A stretch of 64,000 nucleotides of DNA from UBA4312 sp002394635 (GCA_946539765.1 CAMNHO010000001.1:150649-214648); one strand, 5' to 3'; shown: positions 1 to 8,407, numbered from the stretch's first letter. Notes: generated from the letters alone by a model not told the origin. Numbers and translations: made by a program.

Positions 1-1
1 G

Positions 2-181
2 ATCCCGGAAAAGATCGAGCATGTTATGGAAATGCGCAAACAGTTTCCGGAAGCTACGATGCAGGAACTGTGTGATGAATGCTACAAAGCATATGGAGAT
101 ATTATTAAAAAATCCGGCATGAAACATCGTTTGAATAAGATCAAGACGATGGCACTGGCTTTAACGGAGGATGCAGAATGA
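2..181 (+). CDS. whiA: WhiA, C-terminal end (partial)
   Basis: Only the last 59 codons are in the window; the gene starts upstream. The frame reads from IPEKIEHVMEMRKQFPEA through SGMKHRLNKI to a TGA. This matches the C-terminal helix-turn-helix of WhiA, where families end in a conserved SKSGVNHRLRKI-type segment. WhiA is a LAGLIDADG-fold DNA-binding protein of Gram-positive bacteria, linked to sporulation in actinomycetes and to cell division in Firmicutes. Its stop overlaps the next start by four bases (ATGA), so the two genes are translationally coupled. Identification rests on the HTH segment alone. Confidence 0.8.
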   Translation: MPEKIEHVMEMRKQFPEATMQELCDECYKAYGDIIKKSGMKHRLNKIKTMALALTEDAE

Positions 182-711
182 TAAAAAAAATCATGACACT
201 GTTACTGGTGATAAGTCTGTGTGCCTGTTCATCAGGCTATGAGCTACGTAAACAGACATTTACATTTGAATTAGGGGATGACGTGTATGCCAACGCATCC
301 AACTATATAAAGGATCCGGAGAAATACAATCTAAAGAACGTGAAGGTGCGGGCTTTATCACAGGGGATCCGGGTCAAGGAAAATCGTTTTGTCTCCGGTT
401 CCAAAGATTATCTCGTTTGTGGAGAATACAATTTTGAACTGGTAGACGGCAAGAAAGAAACAAAGTTTCGCATTAAGGTCAAAGATACCAAGCCTCCAAC
501 GTTATCTGAAGATGTGACGGAAATCAAGATTGCAGCCGGCAGTGGCTTTGCCTGGCAGGATTATTTAAAAGCATCCGATCTATCCGGTGTCAGTTATTCC
601 TTTGCTCCGATCGTAGATACGACGATTGCCGGTAGTACCGATGTAACGGTAAAGATCTATGATCGCTTCGGCAATACTGTGGAAAAAGTTGTGACCGTTA
701 AAGTGGAATAG
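178..711 (+). CDS. Lipoprotein with C-terminal Ig-like domain
   Basis: A 177-residue predicted lipoprotein. The N-terminus has Lys-Lys, a short hydrophobic stretch and a lipobox LCAC, with lipidation expected at Cys17 and surface anchoring on the outer face of the membrane. From about residue 100 the pattern KDTKPPTL...VTVKIYDRFGNTVEKVVTVKV resembles the Ig-like DUF5011/HYR-type modules of Firmicutes surface proteins. The start overlaps the stop of whiA. The function is unknown; the fold call is by pattern only. Confidence 0.7.
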   Translation: MIKKIMTLLLVISLCACSSGYELRKQTFTFELGDDVYANASNYIKDPEKYNLKNVKVRALSQGIRVKENRFVSGSKDYLVCGEYNFELVDGKKETKFRIKVKDTKPPTLSEDVTEIKIAAGSGFAWQDYLKASDLSGVSYSFAPIVDTTIAGSTDVTVKIYDRFGNTVEKVVTVKVE

Positions 712-726
712 GATATAATACTAAAT

Positions 727-1086
727 ATGACAAAAGCCGATAAACTATTGATCATTTTGATCATGATATGTTCCATAGGTTCCTTGATCCCGCTGCTACG
801 CCATAATCCACTGCCATCCCAGGTCGTGGTTTATGTAAAAAACCAGGAGGTGCTTCGGCAGGATCTTAGCCAGAACGGAACGTATCACGTAGAAGGAACA
901 CTGGGTACGGTAACCGTGGAAATCAAAGACCGGAAGGTACAGGTGACACAGGAAAACAGTCCTTATCACATCTGTTCGAAACAAGGGGCCATTTCGGATG
1001 CTTCGACACCAATCGTCTGTCTTCCTAACGAGACGATCGTAAAAATCGAATCAGACGATGTTGGCGAGGATACGGTGATACAATGA
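727..1086 (+). CDS. NusG domain II-containing protein
   Basis: A 119-residue protein with an N-terminal membrane anchor (residues about 8-24). An extracytoplasmic NusG domain II-like beta domain follows, with features VVVYVKNQEVLRQ, GTVTVEIKDRKVQV and CSKQGAISDASTPIVCLPNETIVKI. In Firmicutes such proteins are usually encoded next to the Gx transporter family gene, as here, where the downstream ATG overlaps this stop. The pair is often seen near flavin-transfer or Rnf-type genes, but none are visible here. The Shine-Dalgarno before ATG 727 is weak. The biochemical role is not known. Confidence 0.8.
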   Translation: MTKADKLLIILIMICSIGSLIPLLRHNPLPSQVVVYVKNQEVLRQDLSQNGTYHVEGTLGTVTVEIKDRKVQVTQENSPYHICSKQGAISDASTPIVCLPNETIVKIESDDVGEDTVIQ

Positions 1087-1583
1087 CGACAAGAAAAGCG
1101 GTTGAGCTGGCCTTTCTTATGGCGGCCGGTATTGTATTACAAATTATGGAAAGCTTTCTGCCCGTTGTCTTTATCGTCCCGGGATTTAAAATCGGTTTTG
1201 CCAATATCATTGCGTTATATACTTTATATAATTATGATACTAGGTCCATGTGGATCGTAGGCATCGGCCGGATCTTTATGGCCAGTTTATTGCAGGGCTT
1301 GTTGTTTTCTGTTTCCTTCTGGCTGTCTTTGGCCGGAGGGCTGTTATCTTTAAGCATCATGTCTTTGTTACATAGAACCGGAAAGTTCTCTATTTACGGC
1401 GTGAGTGTGGCCGGTGCAGCCTGCCATAGTATCGGGCAGGTGGCGGCAGTCACCTTTATTTATCAGCAGTTTTTTATGCAGCTGTATTTGCCGGTATTGC
1501 TGGCATTGTCTATTGTCAGTGGCTTATGCATCGGGATCCTTGCAGGCCAGCTGATCAGACGTTTAAGGAGGGTTACTTTATGA
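1083..1583 (+). CDS. Gx transporter family membrane protein
   Basis: A 166-residue integral membrane protein with about five hydrophobic segments. The motif PGFKIGFANIIAL near residue 36 is typical of the Hpre_diP_synt_I/Gx transporter family, whose fold resembles ECF substrate-binding components. Older annotation as heptaprenyl diphosphate synthase component I is probably wrong for this family. It overlaps the NusG-II gene upstream and the TSCPD gene downstream by four bases each, so the three form one operon. The substrate is unknown. Confidence 0.8.
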   Translation: MTTRKAVELAFLMAAGIVLQIMESFLPVVFIVPGFKIGFANIIALYTLYNYDTRSMWIVGIGRIFMASLLQGLLFSVSFWLSLAGGLLSLSIMSLLHRTGKFSIYGVSVAGAACHSIGQVAAVTFIYQQFFMQLYLPVLLALSIVSGLCIGILAGQLIRRLRRVTL

Positions 1584-1849
1584 CATATCGATATCGTCCA
1601 CGCGGTGTTTGTTCCCGCGAGCTTGTTTTTGAGATAGAAGACGGAAAAGTGCAGTCATTTTATGCTGTCGACGGCTGTAATGGAAATTTACAAGGGATTT
1701 CCCATTTGATCCAGGGGATGCCGGTCCAGGAAGTCATCGAACGACTGGAGGGGATCCAATGTGGACCACGTCCGACATCTTGTCCGGATCAGATTTCAAA
1801 AGCTTTAAAAGCGTATCAGATGCGAGGAAGCCATGACGGAGCGCTTTAA
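1580..1849 (+). CDS. TSCPD domain protein (TIGR03905 type)
   Basis: An 89-residue protein. The start at 1580 is fixed by AAGGAGG at 1565-1571, and its ATG overlaps the upstream TGA. The sequence MTYRYRPRGVCSRELVFE, then GCNGNLQGISHLIQGM, then CGPRPTSCPDQISKAL matches the short TSCPD family. It resembles the Cys-containing C-terminal domain found on some class II ribonucleotide reductases. The conserved cysteines suggest metal or redox chemistry. The role is not established. Confidence 0.82.
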   Translation: MTYRYRPRGVCSRELVFEIEDGKVQSFYAVDGCNGNLQGISHLIQGMPVQEVIERLEGIQCGPRPTSCPDQISKALKAYQMRGSHDGAL

Positions 1850-2441
1850 CGGTGCCTTGCAGGATGTTCAAAGACGAATGAGCGACAGCCTGGTTACATA
1901 TTCGGTCAACGCGATGGAAAAGCTGGACGGAATAGCACAGGCTATGACTGGAAAAACAATCGTCGATACGGATTTCCTAAAGCTGATGGAACTATACGGA
2001 AGAAAATATCGAAAGATCGGGAATGAAAAAGGATGTCGGTTCTGTGTGATGCGGATGCAGCAGCTGGTATGGATCCGGCAGCGGAAAAAAAGACAGAAAG
2101 AATTTCCGAATCTGATCTTCACAGGGCAGATGGATTCTCTTACCAAAGAGTTTCTGGACGAGTTTCCTACGTATCTGCATTCGTATGAAGAACAATACAA
2201 AAAAAATGTGTTGCGTCTGGCTGTCATATTTACCATCTTTTTAATGGTGTTTCTTGTTCTGATCTGTCACATGTCTTTTTTGACTGGCTGGCTGATTTCC
2301 ATGATCAGCTTTGGGACAATACTCTGGCTGACTTTTCGGGATGGCTGGCAAAGACTGATCCAGGATCAGCTGGATGATTTGATCCACGAGGTGGAACCAA
2401 GTTGTGAATTATTGAACAAATCTATTCAAAACGACTTGTAA
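1833..2441 (+). CDS. Hypothetical membrane protein
   Basis: A 202-residue protein I do not recognise. The first 120 residues are basic and probably helical. Two adjacent transmembrane helices follow at about 126-146 and 149-168, then an acidic amphipathic tail. The start overlaps the 3' end of the TSCPD gene and has a GAGGAA Shine-Dalgarno. Its last codons contain the Rex operator and -35 element of the next gene. Confidence 0.6.
   Translation: MTERFNGALQDVQRRMSDSLVTYSVNAMEKLDGIAQAMTGKTIVDTDFLKLMELYGRKYRKIGNEKGCRFCVMRMQQLVWIRQRKKRQKEFPNLIFTGQMDSLTKEFLDEFPTYLHSYEEQYKKNVLRLAVIFTIFLMVFLVLICHMSFLTGWLISMISFGTILWLTFRDGWQRLIQDQLDDLIHEVEPSCELLNKSIQNDL
2402..2419 (+). promoter_or_regulatory. Possible weak second Rex half-palindrome
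   Basis: TTGTGAATTATTGAACAA has one perfect Rex half-site (TTGTGAA). The other half has two mismatches to TTCACAA. It lies 34 bp upstream of the better operator, inside the 3' end of the preceding gene. The tandem arrangement suggests a secondary site, but chance cannot be excluded. Confidence 0.3.
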
Positions 2442-2453
2442 ATTATTTCACAA
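2436..2453 (+). promoter_or_regulatory. Rex operator in front of rex
   Basis: TTGTAAATTATTTCACAA matches the Firmicutes Rex consensus TTGTGAA-N4-TTCACAA with one mismatch. It covers the -35 hexamer TTGTAA (2436-2441) and part of the spacer. Occupancy would block RNA polymerase and give NADH-responsive autoregulation. Confidence 0.75.
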
Positions 2454-2464
2454 ATGGGTACAAT
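2436..2464 (+). promoter_or_regulatory. rex promoter
   Basis: -35 TTGTAA (2436-2441), a 17-bp spacer, and -10 TACAAT (2459-2464). The predicted start of transcription is only about 10 bases before the rex ATG, so the leader is very short. Confidence 0.65.
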
Positions 2465-2479
2465 AAAATTGTGGTGATA

Positions 2480-3112
2480 ATGATGAACAATAATAATAGA
2501 AGCGTACCCAAAGCGACTTTTCAAAGGTATCCTGTATATCTGAAAGCACTGCGACGTTTACAAAATAATGGGGTGGAACGTGTGATGTCCAAGGAACTGG
2601 CACAGTTGGTCAATATTGAACCAACAACGATCCGCCGGGATTTTTCTTTCCTGGGAAGTCTGGGAAAACAAGGCTATGGTTATGAGGTGAATCGTCTTGT
2701 AGAAATCTTCAATCGGGAACTGGGAATGGATTTCGACGAGAAGATCATATTGATCGGTGCCGGTAATTTAGGCCGTGCTATCATGAATTATAATAGCTGG
2801 GATTATATTGTCGGTGAGATCGTCTGTGCGTTTGACGCCGATCCGTCCAAGTGTGGCATTCAATCCGGCGTACGTGTATATCCGATGGAAGAACTGAGCC
2901 AGCGTTTGCCAAAGGGGTGTCACATTGCGATATTGACGATCAGCCATGATGTGCAGGCAACCGTCGATCTGTTAGTCGAAAACGGCATCAACGGATTGGT
3001 GGACTTTACCCATCAGCATTTTATCGTGCCAAAAGGGGTTGTCGTAAAAGCTGTCGATGTGGTATCATCAATCCAGGAATTGGTTTTTGAATCCAATTCG
3101 ATCGTTCAATAA
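2480..3112 (+). CDS. rex: Redox-sensing transcriptional repressor Rex
   Basis: About 210 residues. An N-terminal winged helix contains MSKELAQLVNIEPTTIRRDFSF, followed by the Rex signature GKQGYGYEV. The Rossmann NAD(H) domain has IGAGNLGRAIMNY, and the C-terminal swapped helix is at the end. Rex senses the NADH/NAD+ ratio and represses fermentation and NADH-oxidising genes. ATG 2480 or 2483 is preferred; an in-frame GTG at 2471 lies at the probable transcript start. A Rex operator overlaps the promoter, implying autoregulation. Confidence 0.95.
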   Translation: MMNNNNRSVPKATFQRYPVYLKALRRLQNNGVERVMSKELAQLVNIEPTTIRRDFSFLGSLGKQGYGYEVNRLVEIFNRELGMDFDEKIILIGAGNLGRAIMNYNSWDYIVGEIVCAFDADPSKCGIQSGVRVYPMEELSQRLPKGCHIAILTISHDVQATVDLLVENGINGLVDFTHQHFIVPKGVVVKAVDVVSSIQELVFESNSIVQ

Positions 3113-3117
3113 GCTAA

Positions 3118-3324
3118 GAAGCGGACCTTCTATGTAAAATGGATGAAGAAAGCGACCTGTGACGGTGAAAGACAGGAGATTCTATACATGGAATAACAGC
3201 CGTGGAGCTGAACTGGAGAAATTAAGTAGACAGTTCCGTGGGATACGTTACATCCGAAAGAGCAGTTCACATGAAATAGGATGGTACCGCGGTAACAATC
3301 GTTCCTTGTTAAGGAACTTTTTTT
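3118..3324 (+). ncRNA. T-box riboswitch controlling asnS
   Basis: The leader contains GGTGAAAG (apical stem I element), an AGTAG segment, and the T-box core TGGTACCGCGG (3282-3292). An intrinsic terminator follows, with arms GTTCCTT and AAGGAAC (3301-3317) and a run of T. Uncharged tRNA pairing with the T-box would form the antiterminator. Asn codon AAC occurs at 3195-3197 and 3211-3213; either could be the specifier, which agrees with the downstream asparaginyl-tRNA synthetase. Confidence 0.92.
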
Positions 3325-3336
3325 ATGGAGGAAAGT

Positions 3337-4692
3337 ATGCTGATTAAAAAATTAAAAGAAATGTATGAACAAATGGATGGGCAGACAGTCACTTTGCAGG
3401 GATGGGTACGTACCAATCGTAACTCAAAAGCTGTTGGTTTTATTGAATTAAACGATGGTACATGCTTTTCTAATGTTCAGATCGTTTATGGAGACTCCTT
3501 AGCGGATTTTGCGGCTATATCCAAGATAACCTTGGGTTCGGCTATCGAAGTGGAAGGTACATTGGTATGTACCCCGAAGGGAAAACAACCGTTTGAGATC
3601 CAAGCTCAGAAAATGACGGTGCTGGGCATGTCCGAACACGATTATCCGTTACAGAAAAAACGACACAGCTTTGAATATATGCGTGAGATTCCTCATGTAA
3701 GACCACGGGCCAATACGTATTATGCGATGTTTCGGCTTCGTTCGGTTCTGAGTATGGCCATTCATACGTTTTTTCAGGATCGCGGTTTTGTCTATATCCA
3801 TACACCTATCATCACCGGTAATGATGCAGAGGGGGCTGGTGAGTGCTTTACAGTTACAACTCGTTCCGATGATGAATACGAGCAAGATTTCTTTGGAAAA
3901 CATGCTCAGCTGACAGTATCTGGCCAGCTGCATGTAGAACCTTTTGCGCTGACATATCGGAATGTTTATACATTTGGACCTACTTTCCGTGCGGAGAATT
4001 CCAATACGACCCGTCATGCCAGCGAATTTTGGATGATCGAACCGGAACTGGCTTTTGCAGATCTGAATGACAATATGGATTGTGTAGAGGAAATGATCAA
4101 ATATTGCATCAATTATTGTCTAGAGCATGCGAAAGAGGAAATGGAGTTCTTTAACCGCATTATCGATAAACATTGTATCGAACGGGTAACCAAGGTAGCC
4201 AACAGTGAATTTAAACGAATGACTTATACAGAAGCCATTGAAGAACTTATGAAGGTCAAAGATCGTTTTGAGAATAAGAATATTTACTGGGGAATGGATC
4301 TGCAGTCCGAACATGAGCGTTATATTTGTGAGAAGGTCATCAACGGTCCGGTGTTCCTGATCGATTATCCGAAGGAAATCAAAGCCTTTTATATGCGTGT
4401 TAACGAAGACAACAAAACGGTAGCAGCTTGTGATCTTCTGGTACCTTATGTTGGAGAGCTGATCGGAGGTTCCCAGCGTGAAGAGCGATATGATGTTCTG
4501 GTGAATAAAATGAAAGAATTAGGTATCGGGCAGGAATCCCTGCAATGGTATTTAGATCTTCGTCGTTTCGGAGGATGCAAACACAGTGGTTTTGGCTTGG
4601 GCTTTGACCGTATGTTGATGTATCTGACCGGTATGCAGAATATCCGGGATGTACAACCATATCCACGGACCCCGAGAAATTTGATTTTTTAA
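3337..4692 (+). CDS. asnS: Asparagine--tRNA ligase
   Basis: A 451-residue class II aminoacyl-tRNA synthetase that charges tRNA-Asn in the cytoplasm. It has an N-terminal OB-fold anticodon domain (VTLQGWVRTNRNSKAVGFIELNDG). The catalytic core has motif 2-like FRAENSNTTRHASEFWMIEPE and motif 3 GFGLGFDRMLMYLTG. ATG 3337 is chosen because GGAGG at 3327-3331 lies just upstream; an in-frame ATG at 3325 lacks a ribosome site. It is transcribed from the T-box leader and ends at a bidirectional terminator. Confidence 0.96.
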   Translation: MLIKKLKEMYEQMDGQTVTLQGWVRTNRNSKAVGFIELNDGTCFSNVQIVYGDSLADFAAISKITLGSAIEVEGTLVCTPKGKQPFEIQAQKMTVLGMSEHDYPLQKKRHSFEYMREIPHVRPRANTYYAMFRLRSVLSMAIHTFFQDRGFVYIHTPIITGNDAEGAGECFTVTTRSDDEYEQDFFGKHAQLTVSGQLHVEPFALTYRNVYTFGPTFRAENSNTTRHASEFWMIEPELAFADLNDNMDCVEEMIKYCINYCLEHAKEEMEFFNRIIDKHCIERVTKVANSEFKRMTYTEAIEELMKVKDRFENKNIYWGMDLQSEHERYICEKVINGPVFLIDYPKEIKAFYMRVNEDNKTVAACDLLVPYVGELIGGSQREERYDVLVNKMKELGIGQESLQWYLDLRRFGGCKHSGFGLGFDRMLMYLTGMQNIRDVQPYPRTPRNLIF

Positions 4693-4718
4693 AAAAAGGA
4701 AGCGTAGGCTTCCTTTTA
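4691..4718. terminator. Bidirectional terminator between asnS and the PNPOx gene
   Basis: Arms AAAGGAAGC (4695-4703) and GCTTCCTTT (4708-4716) around a GTAG loop. There is an A-run on the left and a short T-run on the right, so it can serve both convergent genes. Confidence 0.8.
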
Positions 4719-5108
4719 AAATGTGATGGTTTTTGGGGCCTCGGTAAAGGAGCTGATGGTGGCGGTTCCCTCCATTAAGGCAAATACAGCCGTATTGCCG
4801 TCGCCAGGGGCATACATGCTCTTAAGTTCCGGATAATTGTCCAGCATATGTTGAGCCGCTTCTAAGCGCTCATCCAGCTTTACCTTGGCACTGATGCGGA
4901 TCCATCTCCCTTCGACCATGGCGCAGATCTCGATCCATGGATTTTCGATCATCTGTCTGGCTACATCTTTTTTCAGTCCTGTTTGTATGGTCAGCTTACC
5001 ATCGAACAGGTCGATGGTTCCGAAAGGACGTACCCGGGGCTTATTGTTGTCGATGGTAGCCAGAAAGTAAGTGTTTGCGGTTTTAAGGAATTCATAGATT
5101 TCTTTCAT
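4716..5108 (-). CDS. Pyridoxamine 5'-phosphate oxidase family protein
   Basis: A 130-residue flavin-binding split-barrel protein. The pattern YFLATIDNNKPRVRPFGTI, then DGKLTIQTGLKKDVARQMIENP, then EICAMVEGRWIRISAKV is typical of small PNPOx-like FMN proteins of anaerobes, which are probable flavin reductases. The true substrate is unknown. It is a single gene, convergent with asnS. On the minus strand a promoter ATGACA-17 bp-TATAAT reads at 5159-5131. Confidence 0.85.
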   Translation of the reverse strand: MKEIYEFLKTANTYFLATIDNNKPRVRPFGTIDLFDGKLTIQTGLKKDVARQMIENPWIEICAMVEGRWIRISAKVKLDERLEAAQHMLDNYPELKSMYAPGDGNTAVFALMEGTATISSFTEAPKTITF

Positions 5109-5130
5109 GATTCATACCTCTCTTGATTCT

Positions 5131-5159
5131 ATTATAGTAGAAGCGATTGTGTTTGTCAT
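5131..5159 (-). promoter_or_regulatory. Promoter of the PNPOx-family gene
   Basis: On the minus strand, ATGACA (5159-5154) and TATAAT (5136-5131) are separated by 17 bp, upstream of the ATG at 5108. Confidence 0.6.
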
Positions 5160-5207
5160 CTGAATGGTGTGTTGTAAAAAACAAGGAGAATATGTTATAA
5201 ATATGTT

Positions 5208-6533
5208 ATGAAATCGAAACAAAAAGCCGGATTGAACACAATGAACAAAGTGATATTGATCGTTACGACCATTGCACTGGCAGCCGTTGCTGTTTTTTTA
5301 TTCGTGACACGGCCACGGGAAATAGATTCTCTATATGATACATATCTGGATACGCTCGATGAAGATGTTCGGCTATCAGAATTGATCGAACCTTCTTTTA
5401 AAGAAGTTTATAAGGTAAAGGAATTTACATATTACGGGGAATCCTTAAAATTTTATCACAAGAAGGACCTTGTCAAAGTGGATGACATGTTAGGGAAAAA
5501 TGTAGTGCTTCATAATGTGGAAACCGGTGAGGAAATTACCTATACATATTCCAACGGTGCCGAAGACGGTATTATGGTAGGGCAGTTAAAACCGGGATTT
5601 TATGAGGTTTATATTTATGACAAGTTTGTCAAGAAACGTCTGTATTTTGATAAAGAGACGCATGTGGAGCCGTTTGAGACGCTTCGCCGGAATGAGAAAT
5701 CCAAGCATGTGCAGATCGATGCCTCCAAGGATTTTCTTTCTAAGTATGGTATCCATATGGACCGTAACTATGTGTTTATCTCGGTAACGGAGACCATTCC
5801 GATGGCACAGACGATCGATGTACTGATTGATCCTTGCGGGAATACGTACAATCCGAACACCAACACCACAACCACCGGTATTTCGGTGGGCAGTGTATCT
5901 GAACAAAAAGATGCCTATGCCCTGGCTTTAAAGATAAAAGAAGATCTGGAGGCCTATGGGCTGAAGGTGGAATTAACCAGAGACGAGAATGGGGATCCGA
6001 GTTATTATGGTAAAGACGGACGTGTTGGCCAGGGTTATATGAGAAATGCCAAAATTTATATTTCTCTGGGCTTTTTACAGGATAAGGATGTAGACCGTCC
6101 ATTGATCGTGGCCAGTCCTTACACATCTGCTTCCTTTGCCAACAATGTTTCCTATTATATGCAGAAATATAATCTGGAAATGTACGGTGTCAATGGAGGA
6201 GCCGGTTCCTTATACGAAAGAGGTGTCGTTTTGGATGGTTACATCCAGGATGAAGAAAAGATGGAAGAGTCTATCTATGAAGAATTGCCACAGCTGAGGG
6301 AAAGCGGAGGTAAGGTCACATTCTGCGGTGTCATCGAAAATGCCAAGGAAAACCAGCGGTATCAGGATTGTAATGGCATGTATGCGATTTATATCCAGTT
6401 CTGTAATGCGTATTCTGAAGACAGCGTTTTATATTATAAATCAAATATGGATATGATGGCCCATGCGATTGCGGATGGTACCATATCCTATTTTGAAATA
6501 GAAGGTGAAAATTTTGAAGCTAACAGTAAGTAA
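5208..6533 (+). CDS. Membrane-anchored amidase_3-like protein lacking zinc histidines
   Basis: A 441-residue protein with one N-terminal transmembrane helix (about 13-33) and a beta-rich extracellular region (60-160). The C-terminal domain from about 203 has the layout of N-acetylmuramoyl-L-alanine amidases: IDVLIDPCGN, an alanine-rich helix, GLKVELTRDENG, then NAKIYISLGF. The expected DPGHGG and SIHxN motifs read DPCGNT and SLGFL, so both zinc histidines are glycine (about 211 and 288). It is probably catalytically dead, perhaps binding or regulatory. There is no good Shine-Dalgarno before ATG 5208; a TATAAA box lies directly upstream. Confidence 0.6.
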   Translation: MKSKQKAGLNTMNKVILIVTTIALAAVAVFLFVTRPREIDSLYDTYLDTLDEDVRLSELIEPSFKEVYKVKEFTYYGESLKFYHKKDLVKVDDMLGKNVVLHNVETGEEITYTYSNGAEDGIMVGQLKPGFYEVYIYDKFVKKRLYFDKETHVEPFETLRRNEKSKHVQIDASKDFLSKYGIHMDRNYVFISVTETIPMAQTIDVLIDPCGNTYNPNTNTTTTGISVGSVSEQKDAYALALKIKEDLEAYGLKVELTRDENGDPSYYGKDGRVGQGYMRNAKIYISLGFLQDKDVDRPLIVASPYTSASFANNVSYYMQKYNLEMYGVNGGAGSLYERGVVLDGYIQDEEKMEESIYEELPQLRESGGKVTFCGVIENAKENQRYQDCNGMYAIYIQFCNAYSEDSVLYYKSNMDMMAHAIADGTISYFEIEGENFEANSK

Positions 6534-8373
6534 TATATATAAATCATATGGAGCACAGGATGTTTTGTCCGGTGCTTCTTTGCAGATACGCGCCAAGGAA
6601 AAAGTAGCCTTGGTCGGAAAAAACGGTTGTGGCAAAACAACGTTATTGAAGATCATTGATGGCTCGGAAACCATGGATCAGGGATCCAGGGTCCTGGCCA
6701 GTGGTCTGCAGATCGGTTATCTTTCACAGATTTCTTTTGTAGATCAAGATATCACAGTATATGATGAGCTTTTAAAAGCGTTTGACAAAGTCCGACAGCT
6801 AGAGCAGTCTCTGCGTGAGCAGGAGGAGGTCCTCAAACAGGATCATGAACAAAGACAGCTAGATAAATATGCTAAATTACTGAATGAGTTTGAACTTTAC
6901 AATGGTTATGGATATGATACAGAATTACGAAGCGTTTTTTTCCACTTTCAGTTTACGGAGGAGGATCTGTATAAACCATTGTCTCAGTTCAGTTCAGGAC
7001 AAAAAACACGAATTGCGTTAGTAAAGCTGCTATTGAGCAAACCGGATATTCTTTTGCTCGATGAACCGACCAATCATCTGGATATTGAATCTATCGAATG
7101 GCTGGAGGGATATTTGAAAGGATATCCGTTTGCGGTCATTCTGGTCAGTCATGACCGAATGTTCTTAGATCATGTGGTGGATGAAATTGTAGAGATCGAA
7201 TTTGGCAGAACGACTCGATACGTTGGAAACTACTCCAAATATCTGAAAGATAAAGAAGAATACTTGCAGAAGAATCATGAGGCATATCTTTGGCAGCAAA
7301 AAGAGATCGAAAGACTGGAAGCGCTCATAGAAAAATTCCGTTATAAGAAAAACAAAGCCAGCTTTGCCAAAAGCAAACAAAAATACCTGGATCGTATGGA
7401 TCGTATAAGGGATGTAAAAGCGGACAGTTCCATGATGAAAGCACGGTTCTATTCCTATCGTAAAGGGGGAAACGACGTGCTGGAGGCAGAGCATTTGCAG
7501 ATCGGATATGATGAGGTTTTATGTGAAGTGAATGTTTCTGTGCACGCCAAAGATCGAATGGCCATCGTAGGCCCAAACGGCATTGGAAAAAGCACCTTGG
7601 TTAAAACACTGGTTCGTCAGATGGAACCGATCTCGGGTTCTTTTACCTGGGGACATCAGATCGATGTGGGGTATTTTGACCAGGAAAGTGCACAGAAAAT
7701 TTCTAATAAGACCGTCATCGATGAGCTTTGGGATAGAAATCCGATGGCCACACAGACAGAGATACGCAATACGCTGGCTGGTTTCCTTTTTACCCAGGAT
7801 GATGTGTTTAAAGATGTCGCTTCTTTATCCGGTGGGGAACGAGTTCGTTTGGCACTGGCATGTCTGATGATGGATCACGATAATATGCTGATTCTCGATG
7901 AACCGACCAACCATCTGGATATTCCGTCCAAAGAAGCTCTGGAAAAGTCATTGCAGGATTATGACGGAACGATTTTATTTGTCAGCCATGATCGTATGTT
8001 TTTAAAAAAGATGGCGACCCATATTCTGGAAATCGGGCAGGAATGCCATCTGTATCCGTTTGGCTATGATGAATACCTTACATATAAACAAAATGGCCAG
8101 ATACCAGAGGAAACGTCTTCCGTTGGCTCCATATCTTCTTCTAAAACTGCCCATGCTGATCATAAAGCTTTAAAGAACAGGATTACGAAGCTGGAGTCTT
8201 TGTTAGAAAAAGCAGAAGCTGAGCTGGAAGAGCTTCGCAATCTACGGTATGAGCCGGAATATTATCAGGATTTTCGTCAGATGGAAAAACTGAATGAACA
8301 GATCGATCAGAAACATAATGAAATTAATGCCTATTTAAGTGAATGGGAAGAAAAAATGGAACAAATGGAATAG
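6514..8373 (+). CDS. ABC-F family ATP-binding protein
   Basis: A 619-residue soluble protein with two ABC domains and no membrane part. Walker A motifs are GKNGCGKTT and GPNGIGKST. Signature motifs are SSGQKTRIAL (degenerate) and LSGGERVRLAL, and EPTNHLD occurs in both halves. A charged linker separates the domains and a coiled coil closes the protein (residues about 560-619). ABC-F proteins act on ribosomes, in translation or antibiotic protection; the subtype is not clear. TTG 6514 is preferred because GAAGGTG lies six bases upstream; an in-frame GTG at 6505 is the alternative. The start overlaps the previous gene. Confidence 0.9.
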   Translation: MKLTVSNIYKSYGAQDVLSGASLQIRAKEKVALVGKNGCGKTTLLKIIDGSETMDQGSRVLASGLQIGYLSQISFVDQDITVYDELLKAFDKVRQLEQSLREQEEVLKQDHEQRQLDKYAKLLNEFELYNGYGYDTELRSVFFHFQFTEEDLYKPLSQFSSGQKTRIALVKLLLSKPDILLLDEPTNHLDIESIEWLEGYLKGYPFAVILVSHDRMFLDHVVDEIVEIEFGRTTRYVGNYSKYLKDKEEYLQKNHEAYLWQQKEIERLEALIEKFRYKKNKASFAKSKQKYLDRMDRIRDVKADSSMMKARFYSYRKGGNDVLEAEHLQIGYDEVLCEVNVSVHAKDRMAIVGPNGIGKSTLVKTLVRQMEPISGSFTWGHQIDVGYFDQESAQKISNKTVIDELWDRNPMATQTEIRNTLAGFLFTQDDVFKDVASLSGGERVRLALACLMMDHDNMLILDEPTNHLDIPSKEALEKSLQDYDGTILFVSHDRMFLKKMATHILEIGQECHLYPFGYDEYLTYKQNGQIPEETSSVGSISSSKTAHADHKALKNRITKLESLLEKAEAELEELRNLRYEPEYYQDFRQMEKLNEQIDQKHNEINAYLSEWEEKMEQME

Positions 8374-8378
8374 ATGAG

Positions 8379-8407
8379 GACAGATTTAAAAAAATCTGTC
8401 TTTTTTT
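8379..8407 (+). terminator. Terminator after the ABC-F gene
   Basis: Arms GACAGATTT (8379-8387) and AAATCTGTC (8392-8400) are followed by seven T. Confidence 0.9.

Noticed and set aside
3649..4017. Minus-strand frames opposite asnS
   Set aside because: They are shadows of a confidently identified gene without initiation signals.
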